Shown here: positions 4,542 through 7,704 of the stretch, in pieces | Layout of the letters: every line of letters begins with the position of its first letter | Numbering within the stretch: the first letter of the stretch is position 1 | Assembly: GCA_003223895.1 (NCBI GenBank) | Contig: QHXD01000038.1 | Coordinates: 1 to 7,704 of the forward strand | Source of the DNA: Acidobacteriota bacterium | GTDB taxonomy: Bacteria; Acidobacteriota; Terriglobia; 20CM-2-55-15 | Direction of reading: 5' to 3' | Length of the DNA: 7,704 nt | Made by a program: the position numbers and the translations under genes | The notes under the pieces: model-generated | Told to the model about the DNA's origin: nothing | The model's input: only the letters and a program-made list of their open reading frames with translations | The model's database searches: none

Positions 4542-7415
4542 TTCTCTCAGCTGCGGGAGCAGATAGTCCAGCCAGAGGTTGCCGAGTTTTTCCTGGACGG
4601 TGTTCTGCTTGAGGCGCGTGTTCAGGTTCTTGAAGTCGACGTGGTCCATGGGCTGGTCCTGATTGGAACACGAAAAGATAATGGTCTCTTTGCCTGTTGT
4701 GGGATCGACATGCCTCTGCAGGCATTGCGCACAAACCTCTTTCATCATGCATTGCATCGGCGAATTGATGCTGGCGATGGCGATGTGATTCGGCTGAAGC
4801 AGCGGCTGGAGAACACCATGACGCGCTTCCTTGACGGCCGCCATCATCCGGTCGGAACCGATGGCAATAATCCTGTGAATCTCTGAGAGCGAGAGCAGGG
4901 GCGAGCCCAGTTCGCCTCGTCCGTAAGCCGTGATCGCTTGAACGATGTTTCCACGGAAGTGAACATCCTGAGGCCGTCCCGGCTCAATCGGGGTTCCCAT
5001 GTCCGTGCTCCAGATAACCTGGTCGGTGGCGCCTTCGATTTCTTCGCGCTTGAAAAGATCTTCTCCCTTTTTGTAACCCGCGAAGTAGATGACGCGATTC
5101 CCTCGTTGTCGCATCTCCCGGGCGATCGAGAACAGAACCGCATTGCCCAGTCCGCCCCCCGCAAGGAGAACATTTTCTCCGGTTTCGATTTCGGTTGGCG
5201 TTCCGGTCGGCCCCATTACCACGACCGGTTCTCCCGGACGGAGATAGGCACAGAGGCGGGAGGAGATTCCCAGCTCGAGAGCGATCAGAGAAAGCAGACC
5301 TTTCTCTCGGTCCACCCAGGCGCCGGTGAGTGCGATGCCTTCCATCAGGAGTCGCGTGTCCTTTACGCAATGGGCCTGTGTTTCGTAATTTTGCAACCGA
5401 TAGAACTGACCGGGATGGAAACGCCGCGCCGCCGCAGGCGCATGGACAATGACCTCGACGATGGTCGGAGTAAGACGGCGGACTTCCGCTACTCGAGCCA
5501 CCAGTTCGCGCTCCAGATCCGCAGTCAGCCGTTGCCACGCTAGATCCCGCTCGTCCTGCTTGCCGGGATCGAGCGCTGCGAGCTCATCGGCGAAGAGATC
5601 CACCACATGGGGAAACCCGTCGCGTGCAGAAGCCATCGCCTTCACGACGTTGCCGGCGTAGAGCGGATGATTGTCACCGTAATAGGTAATAAACCGTCCA
5701 TTTCGGTTGTAGGACGTGAAGACTGCGCCTGGAGTATCGGCGGATACCGCCTCGAGCGAGACGCTCCCGTCGTCATTCTGTTTCACCGAGTGGGGCGCGA
5801 AGAATTTCTTCTTGCTGTCGAGCTGAAAAGTTCCCGAATATTCCTTTTCGTAAGTGATATTCGGCGTAGTTCCTGCGGCCACCATCACGGCGTGGGCAGG
5901 TAACTCGACCACACGATCCTTCGTCCGGAAACGCATCGCGCGGACGTGATCGTTTTCGTCGACAACGGCTTCTTCAGGATTCATTCCTTCGACAAATGAG
6001 ATCCCTTCTTCGAGCGCTTTAATGACTTCTTCGTGGTTCAGCCGATAGGCCGGCGAGTCCACGAGCCGCTTTCGATAAACGATCGAGATTCCACCCCAGG
6101 AACGCACGAGCGGGACGAAGTTCGGCTTTTCGTTGGCCGCCGCTGCGCGCGCACGCTCCGCCCGAACCGCAGCGCCGTGTTCCAGAAACTCCTTCAGGAT
6201 CTCGAGCTCCTCTTTGTCGAAAGGCGCAAGCACAGCTTCTTCGCCTGTCTCTTGAACAAGTATTTCGTACCGCTCGAGCGTCTTTTCGACTTGAACGGGA
6301 TAATAAGCAAACAGCTCGGTGGCCGTATCGATAGCCGTCAGGCCGCCGCCGATGACCAGTGCAGGCAGACGCACCTGGAGATTGGGCAGTGCAGTTCGCT
6401 TGAATGCTCCCGTGAGTTGCAGCGCCATGAGAAAATCCGAAGCCTTGCGGATGACGCAAGCCAGGTTGTTCGTCAAGTCGATGATCGTCGGACGCCCGGC
6501 GCCGGCAGCCATTGCAATGTGATGAAATCCCCAATCCCATGCATCATTGATGGTCAGCGTTCCGCCAAATCGCACACCGCCGTAGATGCGAAGCAGATCG
6601 CGTCGAGAGAGCGTGAGGTGCAGTAGCGTGAGGAAATTCTTATCCCATCGCACCGTGATCCCGTATTCGGAGACGCCGCCAAATCCTTCAAGGATCCGGC
6701 TCTCGAGAGGCTGATAGATTTCAGACCAATTGCGGATCGGGCGCGGCGGCTGGTTCGGTGTTCCGGTGAGCTCTTCGTTCAGTGGCTCGATTTTCAGTCC
6801 ATCCACACCCACGACACCGAAGCCTTCGTTGACCAGGAAGTGCGCCAGTGTGTAACCCGCCGGACCCATGCCGACGACGAGGACGTTCTTGCCGTTGTAC
6901 GGGAGAGCATACGGCCGGGCGATGTTCAGCGGATTCCACCGTGTCAGGAGACCGTAAATTTCCACGCCCCACGGCAGGTTGAGCGTATCGGTCAGCACGG
7001 CCGTCTCGATCTGCGGAATGTTGACCGGGTCCTGCTTCTGGTAGATGCAGGCCTTCATGCAGTCGTTGCAAATGCGGTGGCCCGTTCCAGGGCACATCGG
7101 ATTGCTGATCATCACCAATGCCAGTGCGCCAATCGCGTCGCCGTTCTTGCGCATGAAATGCATTTCGGAAATCTTCTCGTCCAGCGGACATCCGGCAAGA
7201 GGAATGTCCAGAGGATTGATGGCAATCTTTCCGTCGGCTGTCTTGATGCCCTTCGAGCAGGTGTCCTTGTCCCGTTCGTGGCAGAGGATGCAGTAGTGGA
7301 TCTCGCTGAGAATCTCGCGTGTCGCCATGAGAGGGTCGGTCAGGGCGAAGCCATCGCGGCGGCGCAACCGGCTGTCCGGACCGATTGAACTGCGTCTGGG
7401 TATAGCGGGTTTCAC
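4533..7415 (-). CDS. Fused NfnB/GltD-like plus NfnA/FNR-like flavin and iron-sulfur oxidoreductase, N-terminal region missing
   Basis: The frame encodes 960 residues from GTG 7415. Residues 42-123 hold two cysteine groups (Cys42, 45, 53, 76 and Cys108, 116, 119, 123) like the [4Fe-4S] domain of GltD, NfnB and dihydropyrimidine dehydrogenase. An FAD site (VVGMGPAGYTL, 180-190), an NAD(P) site (LVIGGGLTAIDTATE, 353-367) and the closing AAGTTPN (513-519) follow. After a linker (about 605-635), an FNR-like half has FHPGQFYRLQNYE (666-678), LRPGEPVVVMGPTGTP (725-740) and nucleotide-binding LLAGGGLGNAV (750-760). It ends with cysteines 889, 895, 898 and 916, similar to the PyrK/NfnA [2Fe-2S] site. 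The family probably moves electrons between NAD(P)H and ferredoxin or another acceptor, possibly by flavin bifurcation; the actual substrates are unknown. The start is doubtful. Homology appears to begin around residues 13-29 (RRRDGFALTD), residues 1-11 are antisense to another coding frame, a TAA stop lies directly upstream, and no ribosome site is seen. ATG 7328 is an alternative start. Confidence 0.9.
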   Translation of the reverse strand: MKPAIPRRSSIGPDSRLRRRDGFALTDPLMATREILSEIHYCILCHERDKDTCSKGIKTADGKIAINPLDIPLAGCPLDEKISEMHFMRKNGDAIGALALVMISNPMCPGTGHRICNDCMKACIYQKQDPVNIPQIETAVLTDTLNLPWGVEIYGLLTRWNPLNIARPYALPYNGKNVLVVGMGPAGYTLAHFLVNEGFGVVGVDGLKIEPLNEELTGTPNQPPRPIRNWSEIYQPLESRILEGFGGVSEYGITVRWDKNFLTLLHLTLSRRDLLRIYGGVRFGGTLTINDAWDWGFHHIAMAAGAGRPTIIDLTNNLACVIRKASDFLMALQLTGAFKRTALPNLQVRLPALVIGGGLTAIDTATELFAYYPVQVEKTLERYEILVQETGEEAVLAPFDKEELEILKEFLEHGAAVRAERARAAAANEKPNFVPLVRSWGGISIVYRKRLVDSPAYRLNHEEVIKALEEGISFVEGMNPEEAVVDENDHVRAMRFRTKDRVVELPAHAVMVAAGTTPNITYEKEYSGTFQLDSKKKFFAPHSVKQNDDGSVSLEAVSADTPGAVFTSYNRNGRFITYYGDNHPLYAGNVVKAMASARDGFPHVVDLFADELAALDPGKQDERDLAWQRLTADLERELVARVAEVRRLTPTIVEVIVHAPAAARRFHPGQFYRLQNYETQAHCVKDTRLLMEGIALTGAWVDREKGLLSLIALELGISSRLCAYLRPGEPVVVMGPTGTPTEIETGENVLLAGGGLGNAVLFSIAREMRQRGNRVIYFAGYKKGEDLFKREEIEGATDQVIWSTDMGTPIEPGRPQDVHFRGNIVQAITAYGRGELGSPLLSLSEIHRIIAIGSDRMMAAVKEARHGVLQPLLQPNHIAIASINSPMQCMMKEVCAQCLQRHVDPTTGKETIIFSCSNQDQPMDHVDFKNLNTRLKQNTVQEKLGNLWLDYLLPQLREKV
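7327..7415. other. Head-to-head coding junction (putative inversion breakpoint)
   Basis: Minus-strand family-like sequence can be followed up to about 7382, and plus-strand family-like sequence begins at about 7381-7384. There is no promoter-sized gap, and neither side has a plausible start with a ribosome site. A TCCGGA palindrome sits at 7375-7380, close to the point where the two coding signals meet. Confidence 0.55.
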
Positions 7416-7704
7416 TTATCCGGATCTCTATGTACCCGAACGGCTTAAGGAACTTCTCGACATCTTCGATTGTGAAGTTGCGGCGGCCAATCCGGAGTTT
7501 TTCGCAGCGTGGGACGACTACCGCAATCATCCTGAGAAGCCGCGGACGCCTACCGAGATCTCCGCGCTCCTCGTGGCAATGGCCGGGCACGTCAGCCAGT
7601 TCCTGACGAAGCTTTTCGGCATCGACACGGAGGTTGGGGCGCTTGCCGCCGCCACAGCCGATCAAAATCCAATCTTCCGCTTCAAAATCGATTTTGTCCG
7701 GCGT
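7381..7704 (+). CDS. N-terminal region of a fused Nfn-like oxidoreductase (inverted fragment or divergent paralogue), runs off window
   Basis: The plus strand is open for 108 codons to the window edge, with protein-like content. It begins LRLGIAGFTYPDLYVPERL, continues DCEVAAANPEFFAAWDDYR (30-48) and EISALLVAMAGHVSQFLTKL (59-78), and ends FGIDTEVGALAAATADQNPIFRFKIDFVRR. From memory, this pattern (FTYxDLY, then HVxxFLxxLFGI, then a basic FVRR segment) forms the N-terminal region preceding the YCxxCH iron-sulfur domain in long fused oxidoreductases of the type encoded at 4533-7415. No database search backs this. No ATG, GTG or TTG lies in frame near 7381. The only in-frame ATG, 7327, would add 18 basic residues that are antisense to the neighbouring gene. 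The coding part therefore seems to lack its own start. It could be a displaced 5' piece of the minus-strand gene, or the beginning of a second copy. Confidence 0.65.

Noticed and set aside
6721..7665. 314-codon minus-strand frame crossing the 7381 junction
   Set aside because: Its upper part is antisense to the plus-strand family-like frame and its lower part is a frame-shifted shadow of the oxidoreductase. The Arg/His/Gln-rich composition is typical of a shadow.

Overview
The window looks like a piece of an Acidobacteriota genome. This is an inference from gene content and style: a VWFA-related protein of the type abundant in Acidobacteria, an MsrPQ pair with a Tat-exported molybdoenzyme, moderately high GC, and dispersed palindromic repeats lying at the ends of genes. 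No rRNA, tRNA, CRISPR or transposase gene was seen.

Layout. (1) Positions 1-1036, minus strand: the membrane half of an ABC exporter whose ATPase half lies off the left edge. (2) Positions 1145-1345, plus: a 66-residue secreted, extremely lysine-rich protein, closed by a strong GC hairpin. (3) Positions 1437-3041, plus: msrP and msrQ, the periplasmic methionine-sulfoxide repair system (Tat-exported molybdopterin reductase plus its haem membrane partner). (4) Positions 3073-3963 and 3965-4453, plus: a secreted VWA-domain protein and an SRPBCC/START-like protein separated by one base. (5) Positions 4444-4541: a repeat cluster at the convergent gene junction. (6) Positions 4533-7415, minus: a 960-residue flavin/iron-sulfur oxidoreductase that joins a GltD/NfnB-like half to an FNR/NfnA-like half with a C-terminal [2Fe-2S] motif. 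(7) Positions 7381-7704, plus: an open frame running off the right edge that resembles, from memory of the family, the N-terminal region normally attached to that same type of oxidoreductase.

Two things stand out. First, the coding sequences of regions 6 and 7 meet head to head near 7381 with no intergenic space, and neither has a convincing start. This is what an inversion breakpoint (or an assembly chimera) inside a single long oxidoreductase gene would look like; a divergent paralogue is the alternative. Second, palindromic repeats form the 3' ends of three genes. The last 18 codons of msrQ lie in a pair of inverted hairpins that differ by one compensatory base-pair swap. The stop codons of the SRPBCC gene and of the oxidoreductase lie inside copies of a second repeat family.
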